Part shown: positions 49,386 to 57,724 of the stretch, in pieces
How positions within the stretch are numbered: the stretch's first letter is position 1
Layout of the letters: each line of letters opens with the position of its first letter
From: Phenylobacterium sp. CCH9-H3
Lineage (GTDB): Bacteria; Pseudomonadota; Alphaproteobacteria; Caulobacterales; Caulobacteraceae
NCBI RefSeq assembly: GCF_001557235.1
Contig: NZ_LSJI01000176.1
Coordinates: 1-64,000 of the forward strand
Length of the DNA: 64,000 bases
Reading direction: 5' to 3'
Made by a program: the position numbers and the translations under genes
Notes under the pieces: generated by a model
Told to the model about the DNA's origin: nothing
Databases searched by the model: none
Seen by the model: the letters and a program-made list of their open reading frames with translations, nothing else

Positions 49386-51923
49386 TCAGCCGCCTCCCGG
49401 GAAAAGCCGCACGAGAGCAGCGCCTGCGGCGCCCTGGGCCGCCACATAGCCCAGGAAGAGCGCGCAGACGTCGACCGTCGAGGTGCGGCTGCTGTCGGCG
49501 AGCCCCGCGATGGCGCGGGCGGCCACGTATCCGGCCATCAGGACGGCGACCGACAGCAGGACGCCCTGCCAGCTGAGCAGCGCGAAGACGGTCGCGCCCT
49601 GACCGCTGGCGTCGGGTCGCAGGCCCGTTGACCACCAGCTCGTCAGGTCCGCACCGAAGGCGGCGCCCGCAAGGAGCGCGCCCACGCCGACGGAAAGAGG
49701 CGCCCAGAAGCGGCCCGTCCGCGGCGCGCGGGCGGCGAGCGCGCCGCATCTGGCCAAGCCCGCGGCAAGACCGTAGGCGACGACGATGCCGACGAGCCAG
49801 ACGGTGTCCGGCGGCGCGATCCAGAGGTCCGGCCGCCGGCTCCAGAGGAAGACGTAGCTGAAGCACGCCATGATGAAGATCATGGCCGCTACGATCAGCA
49901 GCACGACCATCGCCCACCATCCGTGGCTCATGGGGCCGGTCACGTAGGTGGGAACGCGGATTCCGGCGCCGATGTCGATCGTCTCGACCGGCATCGGCCG
50001 GTCGGTTTCCCAGACCCAGCGCAGGACGCATGCGACGGCCAGGACGCCGCTCACGACGCCCACCGTATAGGCCTGCACCGTCAGCAGGAGGAAGAATCCC
50101 GCGGTGAAGACGGCAGCCAACACGTGCCAGGCTGAGGGGCCTGGCATGCGCTGGACATACTGCGGTTCCGCGCGGAGCGGGCTGGTGATGATGGTCTCCC
50201 GCAGGCCGGTCGCGGAGCGCGGCAGGAAGTAGCGGCCCGCTTCGACGTCGTCGGAGAAGTTCGGGTCGTCCCAGAGCGGATAGCGGCTGCGCACCACCGG
50301 GATGGACCGCGTCGAGTAGAGGCCGGTCGGCAGCCATTCCAGCGTCCCGCCGCCGTAGATGTTGCCGGCGTCCTCCGCTGCGGTGAACCGGAAGTTGCGG
50401 ATCAGGTCGAGGACGAAGAGCGCGACCCCCGCGCCGATCATGAAGGCCCCCGCCGTCGAGAGCAGGTTGGTGGCCTCCCAATCGCGGCCCGGCAGGTAGG
50501 TGTAGACACGCCGCGGCATGCCCATGAGGCCGGTCAGGTGCATAGGCAGGAAGGTGACGTGAACGCCCGTGAAGATCAGGCCGAAGACCCACTTGCCCAG
50601 GCGCTCCGACAGCGGCCGGCGGCTCATCATTGGGGTCCAGTAGTAGAAGGCCGCGAAGAGGGGGAAGACCATCCCGCCGATCAGCACGTAGTGCAGGTGG
50701 GCGACGATGAAGTAGGTGTCGTGCGCCTGCCAGTCGAAGGGCACGAGGGCGACCATCACGCCCGTGAGACCGCCCATGGTGAAGGTGATGATCGAGCCGA
50801 CGGCGAACAGCGCCGGCGTGTTCCAGGTCACGCGGCCCGCCGCGAGCGTGGCGATCCAGGAGAAGACCTGGACGCCGGCCGGCACGCTGACGGCCATGCT
50901 CGCCGCGGAGAAGAAGCTGACGGACAGCGGGGGCATGCCGGTCGCGAACATGTGGTGGGACCAGACGCCGAAGCTGATGAAGCCGGTGGCGAGCAGCGCC
51001 AGGACGACCAGCCGGTAGCCGACGATCTCCGTCCTCGCGACCGTGGGCACGATCATCGACATCAGCCCGGCCGCGGGCAGGAAGATGATGTAGACCTCGG
51101 GGTGGCCGAAGAACCAGAACAGGTGCTGCCACAGCAACGGGTCGCCGCCACGCGTGGGATCGAAGAAGGGCCAGTTCAACGCCCGTTCCAGCTCCAGTAG
51201 GAGAGTCCCGAGGATCACGGCCGGGAAGCCGATGATGATCATCACGGCGAAGACCAGCATCGCCCAGGCGAAGATCGGGAGCTTGTCGAGGGTCATGCCC
51301 GGCGCCCGGGTCTTCAGGACGCCGACGACGATCTCCACGGCGCCGGCGATCGCGCTGATCTCGATAAAGCCGATGCCCAGCAGCCAGAAGTCGGCGTTGA
51401 TCCCCGGGGAATAGATCTTGCTGGTGAGTGGCGGATACATGAACCAGCCGCCGTCCGGCGCGAGGCCGAAGAAAATCGAGGCGAAGAAGCACAGACCGCC
51501 GATGAGGTAAGCCCAGAACGCGTAGGCCGAGAGCCGCGGGAAGGGCAGGTCGCGGGCCGCCAGCATCTGCGGCAGCAGCAGGACGCCCAGGGCCTCCACG
51601 GCCGGTACGGCGAACAGGAACATCATCACCGTGCCGTGCATGGTGAAGACCTGGTTGTAGGTCTCCTGGGGCAGGAAGCCGTTCAGCGGCAGGGCCAGTT
51701 GGGCGCGGATCAGCAGCGCCAGGACGCCCGCCAGGCAGAAGAACAGGAAGGCGGCGCCGACGTAGTAGACGCCCACATAGTTGTTGTTGACGACGGTAAG
51801 CAGGCCCCAGCCCCGTGGCGCGCGCCAGGCGCGCTCCAGGTCGGCCAGTTCGCCTTCGGGACGTGGCTCTTGCGTCGGGAAACGGTCGAGCAGCTTGGGG
51901 TCGAAGCCGGTCTCGGAGCTCAT
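49386..51923 (-). CDS. ctaD: Haem-copper oxidase, fused subunits I and III
   Basis: An 845-residue polytopic protein. Residues about 1-580 are subunit I: FTMHGTVMMF (heme a ligand), WQHLFWFFGHPEVYIIFLPA (CuB His and the His-Tyr pair), FGVWSHHMFATGMPP, TFTMGGLTGVMVALVPFDWQ and VAHLHYVLIGGMVFPLFAAF (heme a3/a ligands). After a linker, residues about 620-845 form a subunit III-like helical part (SHGWWAMVVLLIVAAMIFIM). Fused I-III occurs in some caa3-type and alternative aa3 oxidases. It overlaps coxB (ATGA at 51920), giving strict subunit coupling. It is separate from the main CtaCDE locus, which is not in the window. Confidence 0.93.
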   Translation of the reverse strand: MSSETGFDPKLLDRFPTQEPRPEGELADLERAWRAPRGWGLLTVVNNNYVGVYYVGAAFLFFCLAGVLALLIRAQLALPLNGFLPQETYNQVFTMHGTVMMFLFAVPAVEALGVLLLPQMLAARDLPFPRLSAYAFWAYLIGGLCFFASIFFGLAPDGGWFMYPPLTSKIYSPGINADFWLLGIGFIEISAIAGAVEIVVGVLKTRAPGMTLDKLPIFAWAMLVFAVMIIIGFPAVILGTLLLELERALNWPFFDPTRGGDPLLWQHLFWFFGHPEVYIIFLPAAGLMSMIVPTVARTEIVGYRLVVLALLATGFISFGVWSHHMFATGMPPLSVSFFSAASMAVSVPAGVQVFSWIATLAAGRVTWNTPALFAVGSIITFTMGGLTGVMVALVPFDWQAHDTYFIVAHLHYVLIGGMVFPLFAAFYYWTPMMSRRPLSERLGKWVFGLIFTGVHVTFLPMHLTGLMGMPRRVYTYLPGRDWEATNLLSTAGAFMIGAGVALFVLDLIRNFRFTAAEDAGNIYGGGTLEWLPTGLYSTRSIPVVRSRYPLWDDPNFSDDVEAGRYFLPRSATGLRETIITSPLRAEPQYVQRMPGPSAWHVLAAVFTAGFFLLLTVQAYTVGVVSGVLAVACVLRWVWETDRPMPVETIDIGAGIRVPTYVTGPMSHGWWAMVVLLIVAAMIFIMACFSYVFLWSRRPDLWIAPPDTVWLVGIVVAYGLAAGLARCGALAARAPRTGRFWAPLSVGVGALLAGAAFGADLTSWWSTGLRPDASGQGATVFALLSWQGVLLSVAVLMAGYVAARAIAGLADSSRTSTVDVCALFLGYVAAQGAAGAALVRLFPGGG

Positions 51924-52900
51924 CGGCGGCTCGCGAGGTAGGCGGCGAGCGCACGAAGATCCGGTCCCGACAGCATCTTGAAGGGCGGCATCCGATTGCC
52001 GGGCTTGATGGCCTGACTGTCGGCGATCCAACCGGCCAGCGTGCCGTGGTTGTTGGGCAGGATGCCGGCGCCCACGGATCGGCGGACCCCGACGTAGGAG
52101 AGATCGGGCCCGGCCAGGCCGTTGGCCTCGGCGCCGCGGATGCGGTGACAGGCGCCGCACCCGCTTTGCTCGAACACGGTCGCGCCGCGGGCGGCGAGGG
52201 CGTCGGGCGGAGGCGGCGGCGGAGCAAGGCGGGCGGAGCGCCAGCGCTCGAACGCTTCAGGGGCGTGCGCGACGACGACGAACCCCATCAGGGCATGGGG
52301 ACCACCGCAGTACTCGGCGCATTGGCCCGCGTACACGCCCGGTGCGTCGGCCTGCACGCGCAGGATGTTGCGTCGTCCCGGGATCATGTCGAGCTTGCCG
52401 GCCAGCCGCGGAACCCAGAAGCTGTGGATCACGTCGGAGGCTTCGAGCTCGAGGGTGACCGGTCGTCCGGCCGGTATGTGAACCTCATTGGCGTCGTGGA
52501 TGGCCTCTCGACCTTGCCCGTCCAGGTAGGCCACGCGCCACCACCACATCTCGCCCGTGACCCGGATGCGCATCTCGCCGGGCGGGGGCGGCGCCGTCAG
52601 TCCGGCCGTGACGGTCAGCCCATAGACAAGCAGGCCCGAGAGCACGACGATCGGCAATGCGAGACCACCGGCCCATATGAGCCAGGGCCGGCCGAGGCGT
52701 GCGCGCCACGCCGGCGGGCCGAACAGGCCGACGATGGCCGCCGCGATCACCAACAGGAGGACGACCGCCGCCACGGCGAACAGCACCCAGCTGAGCGTCG
52801 CCACCAGCCCCGCGTGGGGTCCCGCCGGGTCGAGGGGCGGCGGCGGCCAGCCTCGCAGCGCCTCAGCGAGCGTCGAGCGTGTAGAGGTAGGCGGCGACAT
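51920..52900 (-). CDS. coxB: Cytochrome c oxidase subunit II fused to a cytochrome c domain
   Basis: A 326-residue protein. Two N-terminal helices (LVATLSWVLFAVAAVVLLLV, WLIWAGGLALPIVVLSGLLV) lead to a periplasmic cupredoxin with CuA ligands in DVIHSFWVPRL and CAEYCGGPHALMGF. A C-terminal cytochrome c domain follows, with haem motif CGACH and a methionine ligand region NRMPPFKML. This is the caa3-type layout, in which electrons pass from the fused cytochrome to CuA. Its start overlaps the upstream cytochrome gene by 38 bases. Confidence 0.94.
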   Translation of the reverse strand: MSPPTSTRSTLAEALRGWPPPPLDPAGPHAGLVATLSWVLFAVAAVVLLLVIAAAIVGLFGPPAWRARLGRPWLIWAGGLALPIVVLSGLLVYGLTVTAGLTAPPPPGEMRIRVTGEMWWWRVAYLDGQGREAIHDANEVHIPAGRPVTLELEASDVIHSFWVPRLAGKLDMIPGRRNILRVQADAPGVYAGQCAEYCGGPHALMGFVVVAHAPEAFERWRSARLAPPPPPPDALAARGATVFEQSGCGACHRIRGAEANGLAGPDLSYVGVRRSVGAGILPNNHGTLAGWIADSQAIKPGNRMPPFKMLSGPDLRALAAYLASRR

Positions 52901-53240
52901 CGCGGGCCTCCGGCTCGGTGAGGGGCATGGCGGGCATGCCGGTCTGGGCGATGAGGCTTGGGGCGTCCCGCACCCAGGTCGCCAGCGCCTCCGGCTCGTT
53001 CGGAAACTGGCCCGCGATCAGCGCCTGGCGGGCGAACCCCGCGAGCGCGGGTCCGACGCGGCCTTGCGGCCCGGGTACGCCCGGGATCACGTGGCAGGCG
53101 CCGCAGCCGACGCGCTCGATGACGCCGCGGCCCCGGCCCGCGTCGGCGCCGGCGATCGCGACGGGTCGTACGTCCACCTCCTGGCATCCGCAGATGACTA
53201 CGCAGACCAGGCTCGCGACGGTCGCGCGCCGGAAAGACAT
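52863..53240 (-). CDS. Cytochrome c lipoprotein
   Basis: A 125-residue monohaem cytochrome. The N terminus has a lipoprotein-type signal (ATVASLVCVVICGCQ, Cys at about 19). The haem site is CGACH at residues 46-50 with a distal methionine in GMPAMPLTEPEARDVAAYLY. It overlaps coxB by 38 bases and is the first gene of the oxidase operon. It probably brings electrons to the fused subunit II. A GGAAC-N16-GGTT promoter lies upstream on the minus strand. Confidence 0.9.
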   Translation of the reverse strand: MSFRRATVASLVCVVICGCQEVDVRPVAIAGADAGRGRGVIERVGCGACHVIPGVPGPQGRVGPALAGFARQALIAGQFPNEPEALATWVRDAPSLIAQTGMPAMPLTEPEARDVAAYLYTLDAR

Positions 53241-53269
53241 CCCACGTCCTCTGTGAAGCTTCCTTCCGC

Positions 53270-53294
53270 AACCCATCGGGGCCCGCGCGGTTCC
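53270..53294 (-). promoter_or_regulatory. EcfG/SigT-type promoter for the oxidase operon
   Basis: On the minus strand, GGAAC (53294-53290), exactly 16 bases, then GGTT (53273-53270), 30 bases before the cytochrome start at 53240. It is identical in form to the site at 45013-45037. It lies in the short 60-base gap shared with the divergent dihaem cytochrome gene. Confidence 0.65.
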
Positions 53295-53300
53295 CACACT

Positions 53301-54035
53301 ATGGCCGGCGAGACGTGGACAAGATGGCGATCGCGCTTGAGGTTGCGCCGTGGGCGATCGGCGGGTGCGCCCGTCCTCTGCGCGCTTCTGGCGGCCTGCG
53401 CGGCGCCGCCCTCCCGCGACGCGTTCACGGCAACGGGCGAGATCATCGCCATGGGCGGCGGCGGCGCCGGCGCGGCGGGGGCCTGCTTCACCTGTCACGG
53501 TCTTGGTGGCGAGGGCGACGGGCAGACGGCGCCACGCCTGGCGGGCCTCCCGGCGGGGTATCTGCAGAAGCAGCTGGAGGACTATGCCGCGGGGCTGCGG
53601 CCGGACCCGGCGATGCGGTCGATCGCCGGCGCGCTGGACGCCGATGATCGCGCGCGGGTCGCGGCCTACTATGCCAACCTCACGCCTGTGGGCGCGCGGA
53701 ACGGCGCGGCGGGATCTCGCCCGACGACGGTCGCGCGAGTGCTGTATCACCGCGGGGACGTCGCTAGAGGCCTGCCGGCCTGCGCAGGCTGTCACGGCGC
53801 GATCGGGGAGGGGCTGGGAGCCGGCGTACCGCCCCTGGCTGACCAGCCTGCGCCATACCTGCGGGAGCAGCTGTCGCAGTGGCGGCGAGGCCAACGCCGC
53901 AATGATCCGCGTGGCGTGATGGCGGCCATCAGCGGCCGTCTGACGACGCTGGAGGCCGAAGCCCTCGCGCGATACGCCGCAGAGCTCGGGCCAGGAACCG
54001 TTCGAGATGCCGCAGTCCCGGGAGCATCCCCCTGA
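53301..54035 (+). CDS. Dihaem cytochrome c (c4-like)
   Basis: A 244-residue protein with a long N-terminal signal region (SAGAPVLCALLAACAAP; a lipoprotein cut at LAACA is possible) and two cytochrome c domains with haem motifs CFTCH (about residue 63) and CAGCH (about residue 158). Each is followed by a PxLAG/PPLADQPAPYLREQL segment. This is the c4 pattern. The gene is divergent from the oxidase operon and could feed it. Its last 107 bases overlap, tail to tail, the cytochrome b561 gene. Confidence 0.88.
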   Translation: MAGETWTRWRSRLRLRRGRSAGAPVLCALLAACAAPPSRDAFTATGEIIAMGGGGAGAAGACFTCHGLGGEGDGQTAPRLAGLPAGYLQKQLEDYAAGLRPDPAMRSIAGALDADDRARVAAYYANLTPVGARNGAAGSRPTTVARVLYHRGDVARGLPACAGCHGAIGEGLGAGVPPLADQPAPYLREQLSQWRRGQRRNDPRGVMAAISGRLTTLEAEALARYAAELGPGTVRDAAVPGASP

Positions 54036-54606
54036 GGACGTCGTCGCGATCCACGAACTCATGCTTGAGCGTCGCACCGACGTGCAGCGGAATGAGCACC
54101 AGGATCAGAAGGATGAAGCCGAAATGGATCTGTTCCGCCCAGGCTTCGATCGCCCAGCGCTGCGCCATGGGCAGTTCGGCGAAGGGGAGACGGGGCCAGG
54201 GCGCAATCCCGGCGACGGCAAGGCCCTGCTCCGGGGCGGTCGCCGACATCATCGCCCAGCCGCTGAGCGGCAGGCCGGTCAGCGCGGCGTAGAAGAGGTA
54301 GTGGGTGAGGTGCGCAGCCTTTGACTGCCAGCCCGGCTTGTCGGCGTCGTTGACGGGGCCCGGGATCATCAGGCGCCAGGCCATCCGCAAGGCGGTCAGC
54401 ACCAGGATGAGCAGACCTACGGAACTGTGTGTCTGGTAGGCCGCCAGCTTCTCGTAGCCCGCCGGCAGATGGGCGATCCGCCAGCCCCATGCCAGCTGGA
54501 AGAGGATCAGCGCAGCCATCGTCCAGTGGAAGGTGACCCCGACCGGGGAGTACCGCCTGCGATGGGTATGTCCGCGGGCCCAGGCGCGGAGCCGCGCGAC
54601 GATCAT
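53929..54606 (-). CDS. Cytochrome b561 family protein
   Basis: A 225-residue inner-membrane b-type cytochrome with four helices. The first opens with the haem-ligand segment YSPVGVTFHWTMAALILFQL. AYQTHSSVGLLILVLTALRM, HLTHYLFYAALTGLPLSGWA and IHFGFILLILVLIPLHVGAT supply the other histidines. YodB/CybB-type b561 proteins oxidise quinol or superoxide, or feed periplasmic reductases. It is coupled to ctaG by an ATGA overlap. The C-terminal extension after LARALRRIARG overlaps the dihaem cytochrome gene. Confidence 0.92.
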   Translation of the reverse strand: MIVARLRAWARGHTHRRRYSPVGVTFHWTMAALILFQLAWGWRIAHLPAGYEKLAAYQTHSSVGLLILVLTALRMAWRLMIPGPVNDADKPGWQSKAAHLTHYLFYAALTGLPLSGWAMMSATAPEQGLAVAGIAPWPRLPFAELPMAQRWAIEAWAEQIHFGFILLILVLIPLHVGATLKHEFVDRDDVLRGMLPGLRHLERFLARALRRIARGLRPPASSDGR

Positions 54607-55364
54607 ACGGCGGGTTCCGGCGCGGTCGCCGGCTCCAGCACCCGCCCGACGAGGCCCAGCGCGACGAGCAGGTAGATCGCGCCCATCGGAGCCCACATGA
54701 TGAGCCCGGCCAGTTGCTGGTCCGCCAGTGGCGTGAGGCCGAAGGCGAGGGTGGTGTCGAAGTGCGGTGCGTAGAGCGGCCGCTCGGCGAAGGTGATCAG
54801 CGCGCCGAGCAGGCCGGTCTGGACGAAGGTGAACAGCAGGGCGCCCGCGGCCGGGAGGCCTGCGACTTGGCGCACACGCAGCCAGACGACGAGCGCCGAG
54901 CCGAAGAGCGTCGCCTGCATCGTCCAGTACGCGACGTCGGTCGACAACGCCCAGGCGTAAGGGGCCGGCGCATGCCAGGCCCACAGCGTGATCGCGTGGA
55001 GGACGACGGGCCAAGCCAGGCCGTATTTCCCTCTCTTGGCGCGCGGCAGGCTGAAGGCCACCAGCGGCGCCGCGACGGCCACCAGCAGGGCGTGATGGAC
55101 GACGCGCGCCGAGAACAGCGCCGAACTCAGCGCGCACAACGGCGAGACGAAGGCGAGCGCGAGCACCCCGACCGCCAGGGCGAACAGGCCGGCGCGTCCC
55201 TGACCCCCGAGGCGCCGATGCAGGGCGAACGCGACACAGGCCGACGCGAGCCCCGCCAGCAGGACCGGGTCCGCATTCCAGCGCCCGGCGAGGTCAGCAG
55301 GCGAGGGCGCGACGCCGCAGTACGGCGTCCAGAACTGGAGCCCTTCCGGAAGCTGTGCGTTCAT
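54603..55364 (-). CDS. ctaG: CtaG-type cytochrome c oxidase assembly protein (caa3_CtaG)
   Basis: A 253-residue membrane protein with about seven helices of the caa3_CtaG family, needed for assembly of caa3-type oxidases. Seen are LFALAVGVLALAFVSPLCAL, FSARVVHHALLVAVAAPLVA (conserved His pair), LHAITLWAWHAPAPYAWALS and ADQQLAGLIMWAPMGAIYLL. This family fits the caa3-type features of the adjacent coxB. A near-match stress promoter precedes it. Confidence 0.91.
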   Translation of the reverse strand: MNAQLPEGLQFWTPYCGVAPSPADLAGRWNADPVLLAGLASACVAFALHRRLGGQGRAGLFALAVGVLALAFVSPLCALSSALFSARVVHHALLVAVAAPLVAFSLPRAKRGKYGLAWPVVLHAITLWAWHAPAPYAWALSTDVAYWTMQATLFGSALVVWLRVRQVAGLPAAGALLFTFVQTGLLGALITFAERPLYAPHFDTTLAFGLTPLADQQLAGLIMWAPMGAIYLLVALGLVGRVLEPATAPEPAV

Positions 55365-55384
55365 GCCGCGCCCCTTTCCCCGAC

Positions 55385-55409
55385 AATCCTGGTCCGCCCG
55401 GATGGTTCC
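55385..55409 (-). promoter_or_regulatory. EcfG-like promoter candidate for ctaG-b561
   Basis: On the minus strand, GGAAC (55409-55405), 16 bases, then GATT (55388-55385), 20 bases before the ctaG start. The -35 element is exact; the -10 differs from GGTT/CGTT by one or two bases. Confidence 0.45.
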
Positions 55410-55479
55410 GGCTCGCCGCGCTTCGGCGCCACGTCACGCGGCGCCGCGCGCCTGCCCGGGAAAATTCCGCCGGGCGACG

Positions 55480-55950
55480 TCACCGGGGCGCATCCGAACC
55501 GTCCCCGGGGTCGATCGGTTCGCGCAGCGGCGTCAGGGCGACCAGCACCAGGAGGTTCGCGACGGCGAGGACGAGCGCAATCTCGATTCGGCCGAACGCG
55601 ACGGACACGCCCACCGCGCCGGTGTTCCAGATCGTGGCCGCCGTCACGAGGCCCCGAACGTGTCCCCGTTGCTTGAGAATGGCCCCGCCACCGATGAAGC
55701 CTATGCCTGCCAGGACGCCTTGCAGCAGCCGGGTCAGGCTCTCGGCGTCGGCTCCGGGAAGCCGCAGGGCGAGCAGCGCGTAGCCGCAACTGGCCATGGC
55801 GACGACCGGCATGGTGCGGAAGCCCGCGCTGTGACGACCCTTGCCCCGCTCCCAGCCGAGCGGGAGCGAAAGGGCGAAGGCGAGCCCCATGCGGCCAATA
55901 TGCTCGCCGACGAGGGACCACTCGATAGGGGGCGGGATAAAGGACGACAT
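55480..55950 (-). CDS. MgtC/SapB family membrane protein
   Basis: A 156-residue inner-membrane protein with the MgtC N-terminal domain. It has four helices with RMGLAFALSLPLGWERGKGR (conserved Arg), GFRTMPVVAMASCGYALLAL and GVLAGIGFIGGGAILKQRGH, then VRGLVTAATIWNTGAVGVSV. MgtC-like proteins are tied to growth at low Mg2+, low pH and to membrane potential. The C-terminal ACT-like domain of Salmonella MgtC is absent, as in the SapB type. ATG 55950 was chosen over ATG 55968. Confidence 0.91.
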   Translation of the reverse strand: MSSFIPPPIEWSLVGEHIGRMGLAFALSLPLGWERGKGRHSAGFRTMPVVAMASCGYALLALRLPGADAESLTRLLQGVLAGIGFIGGGAILKQRGHVRGLVTAATIWNTGAVGVSVAFGRIEIALVLAVANLLVLVALTPLREPIDPGDGSDAPR

Positions 55951-55991
55951 GTCTGGGTGCGTTCCCACCGAAGCGTGTCAGGCGGGTTGCG

Positions 55992-56615
55992 CTACCTGCG
56001 GCGTCCGTAGCCCTCTCCCACCTGGCGGTCCGTGGATTGCCACTGGATGCCGACGGCGAGCGCGTCGAACCGTCGGTCGAGGTCCGCACGTTCGCGGTAG
56101 GTCAGGCCGCCGCGGCGGTAGCGCGCCTCGAGACGTGCGATCTCGCGGAAGCCGTCGCGCAGCCGACGCGCCTCGGCGTCGGTCAGGTCGCCCCGCCGGA
56201 CGCCGGCGTCGATCCGCCGGTCGAGCTCGCGCTGCCGCATATTGATATTCATCCAGGCGCCGCTCGTATCGGTCCAGCCTGGCCCGCCGAACCACCCGCG
56301 CGCGGTCTGACGGTCCTGGCGCTCGTCGCGGATCTCGCGGCTGAGCGCGTCGAACCGCCGGTCGAGTTCCGTCCGCTCCCGGGTCGACAATCCGTCGTAT
56401 CGGAAGGAGGTCTCGAGTCGGGCGATCTCGCGAAATTCACCACGCAGGCGCTCGGCCTCGTTTCGGGTCAGCTGGCCGCTGCGCAACCCCGCGTCGATCC
56501 GGTCGTCGAGTCGCGCCTGACGCTCGTTGATCGTGATCCAGCGTTGCGCGTGCGCAGGCAAGCCGGCGGCAGCCGCGACGGTGGCGGCGGCCACGGCGAT
56601 GGCAAGGTGTTTCAT
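55992..56615 (-). CDS. Periplasmic protein with an internal duplication
   Basis: A 207-residue protein with a signal peptide (MKHLAIAVAAATVAAAAGLP, cut near AHA). The mature part is two clearly related helical repeats. The first is at about residues 25-100 (INERQARLDDRIDAGLRSGQ, TRNEAERLRGEFREIARLET, RTELDRRFDALSREIR). The second is at about 120-190 (INMRQRELDRRIDAGVRRGD, DAEARRLRDGFREIARLEAR, RADLDRRFDALAVGIQ). Each repeat looks like a three-helix hairpin unit. Family and function are not recognised; similar small proteins are annotated as hypothetical in Caulobacterales. Confidence 0.8.
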   Translation of the reverse strand: MKHLAIAVAAATVAAAAGLPAHAQRWITINERQARLDDRIDAGLRSGQLTRNEAERLRGEFREIARLETSFRYDGLSTRERTELDRRFDALSREIRDERQDRQTARGWFGGPGWTDTSGAWMNINMRQRELDRRIDAGVRRGDLTDAEARRLRDGFREIARLEARYRRGGLTYRERADLDRRFDALAVGIQWQSTDRQVGEGYGRRR

Positions 56616-56835
56616 AGGACCTCCGATCTTCGTCGCGCTGCGGCGCCGTGGGAAACGTATTCAGAGCGGCGGGGGTCGGTCGCCGCAGGCTCACCGGGCG
56701 AACGGCGCCTCCCGGAAATGGTTCGATCGTCTCACGATCTATTGTTCAGCCGATCGGACCCATCCGCCCCGCCAACGGTTGTTATCCCAAGGCCCTTCGG
56801 AGGCCTCTCCCTTCAACCCAACCCAGGAGGTCCGC

Positions 56836-57252
56836 ATGGCGGAACCGCAAACCCATTCCAGCGCCACACGCTCAGAGGCGCGGCCCGACCACCCGCTGAT
56901 CCCGGCTGAACGCGTGGCCGGGACCACGGTCTACAATCGCGCGGGCGAAAAGCTGGGCAGCGTCGAGGACATCGCCGTCGACAAGCTGAGCGGTCAGGTC
57001 GCCTATGCGATCCTGGGGTTCGGCGGCCTTCTTGGCATAGGGGAGCGCTACTACCCCGTGCCCTGGAGCCTGCTCAGCTACGACACCGAACGGAGGGGGT
57101 ATGTCATCCCCTGCGACAAGGACAAGCTGCAGGACGCTCCGAGCTTTCAGGCCGACGACCTCAGCGGCTGGGACGACAGCGACATACGGCAAGGCATCTA
57201 CGACTACTACGGCCCGTACGGCGCGCGGCCCTATTGGATGGGGTTGGCCTGA
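56836..57252 (+). CDS. PRC-barrel domain protein
   Basis: A 138-residue soluble protein with an AGGAGG ribosome-binding site 5 bases before ATG 56836. The PRC-barrel is seen at residues about 28-100: VAGTTVYNRAGEKLGSVEDI, AYAILGFGGLLGIGERYYPV, PWSLLSYDTERRGYVIPCDK. The tail GIYDYYGPYGARPYWMGLA is aromatic. PRC-barrel proteins of this kind are common among stress-response genes of alphaproteobacteria; the precise role is unknown. Confidence 0.88.
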   Translation: MAEPQTHSSATRSEARPDHPLIPAERVAGTTVYNRAGEKLGSVEDIAVDKLSGQVAYAILGFGGLLGIGERYYPVPWSLLSYDTERRGYVIPCDKDKLQDAPSFQADDLSGWDDSDIRQGIYDYYGPYGARPYWMGLA

Positions 57253-57724
57253 GGCTGCCCCGTCACAGGCGGCTCGGAGGAGTCGCTAGGCCCCACGACC
57301 GCGCCTGCGGGTCTTCGATACTCGCCCTAGGCCGGCTGTAGGCGCCGCGAAGGCTTCCAAAACCGGTCGGGTCACGGAGGATGGCGTGCGCGTCAGGGCC
57401 GGCCGGGCTCCCGGCCTTCGAGCACCTGACGCGCCGCTGCCCCGCCCAGGCGGCGTGCGCTCCAATCGTCGACAGGACCCGATGGATCCGATCCGACCCG
57501 TCGCCCGGTCCGGGGCCGGAATGCGCGGGGCCCGGATCTGCGCGGCGCCCTCCGCGATCAGGGGTCTCAGCAATCGGCCGCTTTCAAACCGCTGGCTCAA
57601 CATGCCGGGGACCTCGCCGCGAATGGCGGCCGCGTCCGAGGGCGCCTCACAGCCGCGACGCGGAGGCGGCGGACGGATCGGGCCGAGTACGCTTACTGAC
57701 CCTGCAAATCTGGAAGGCGCAACA
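57253..57724. other. Intergenic region, 472 bases
   Basis: No convincing gene is seen. One GC-rich hairpin (GGCCGG-GCTC-CCGGCC, 57401-57416) could terminate the PRC-barrel transcript, though no T-run follows. An open frame enters the Crp-kinase gene from about 57386 but is arginine/proline-rich, lacks a ribosome-binding site and does not resemble the family. The last 15 bases hold the GGAAGG ribosome-binding site of the next gene. Confidence 0.5.

Noticed and set aside
57386..57724. Longer N terminus for the Crp-kinase fusion
   Set aside because: The added 113 residues are low-complexity Arg/Pro-rich and lack a ribosome-binding site, whereas ATG 57725 has GGAAGG at good distance.
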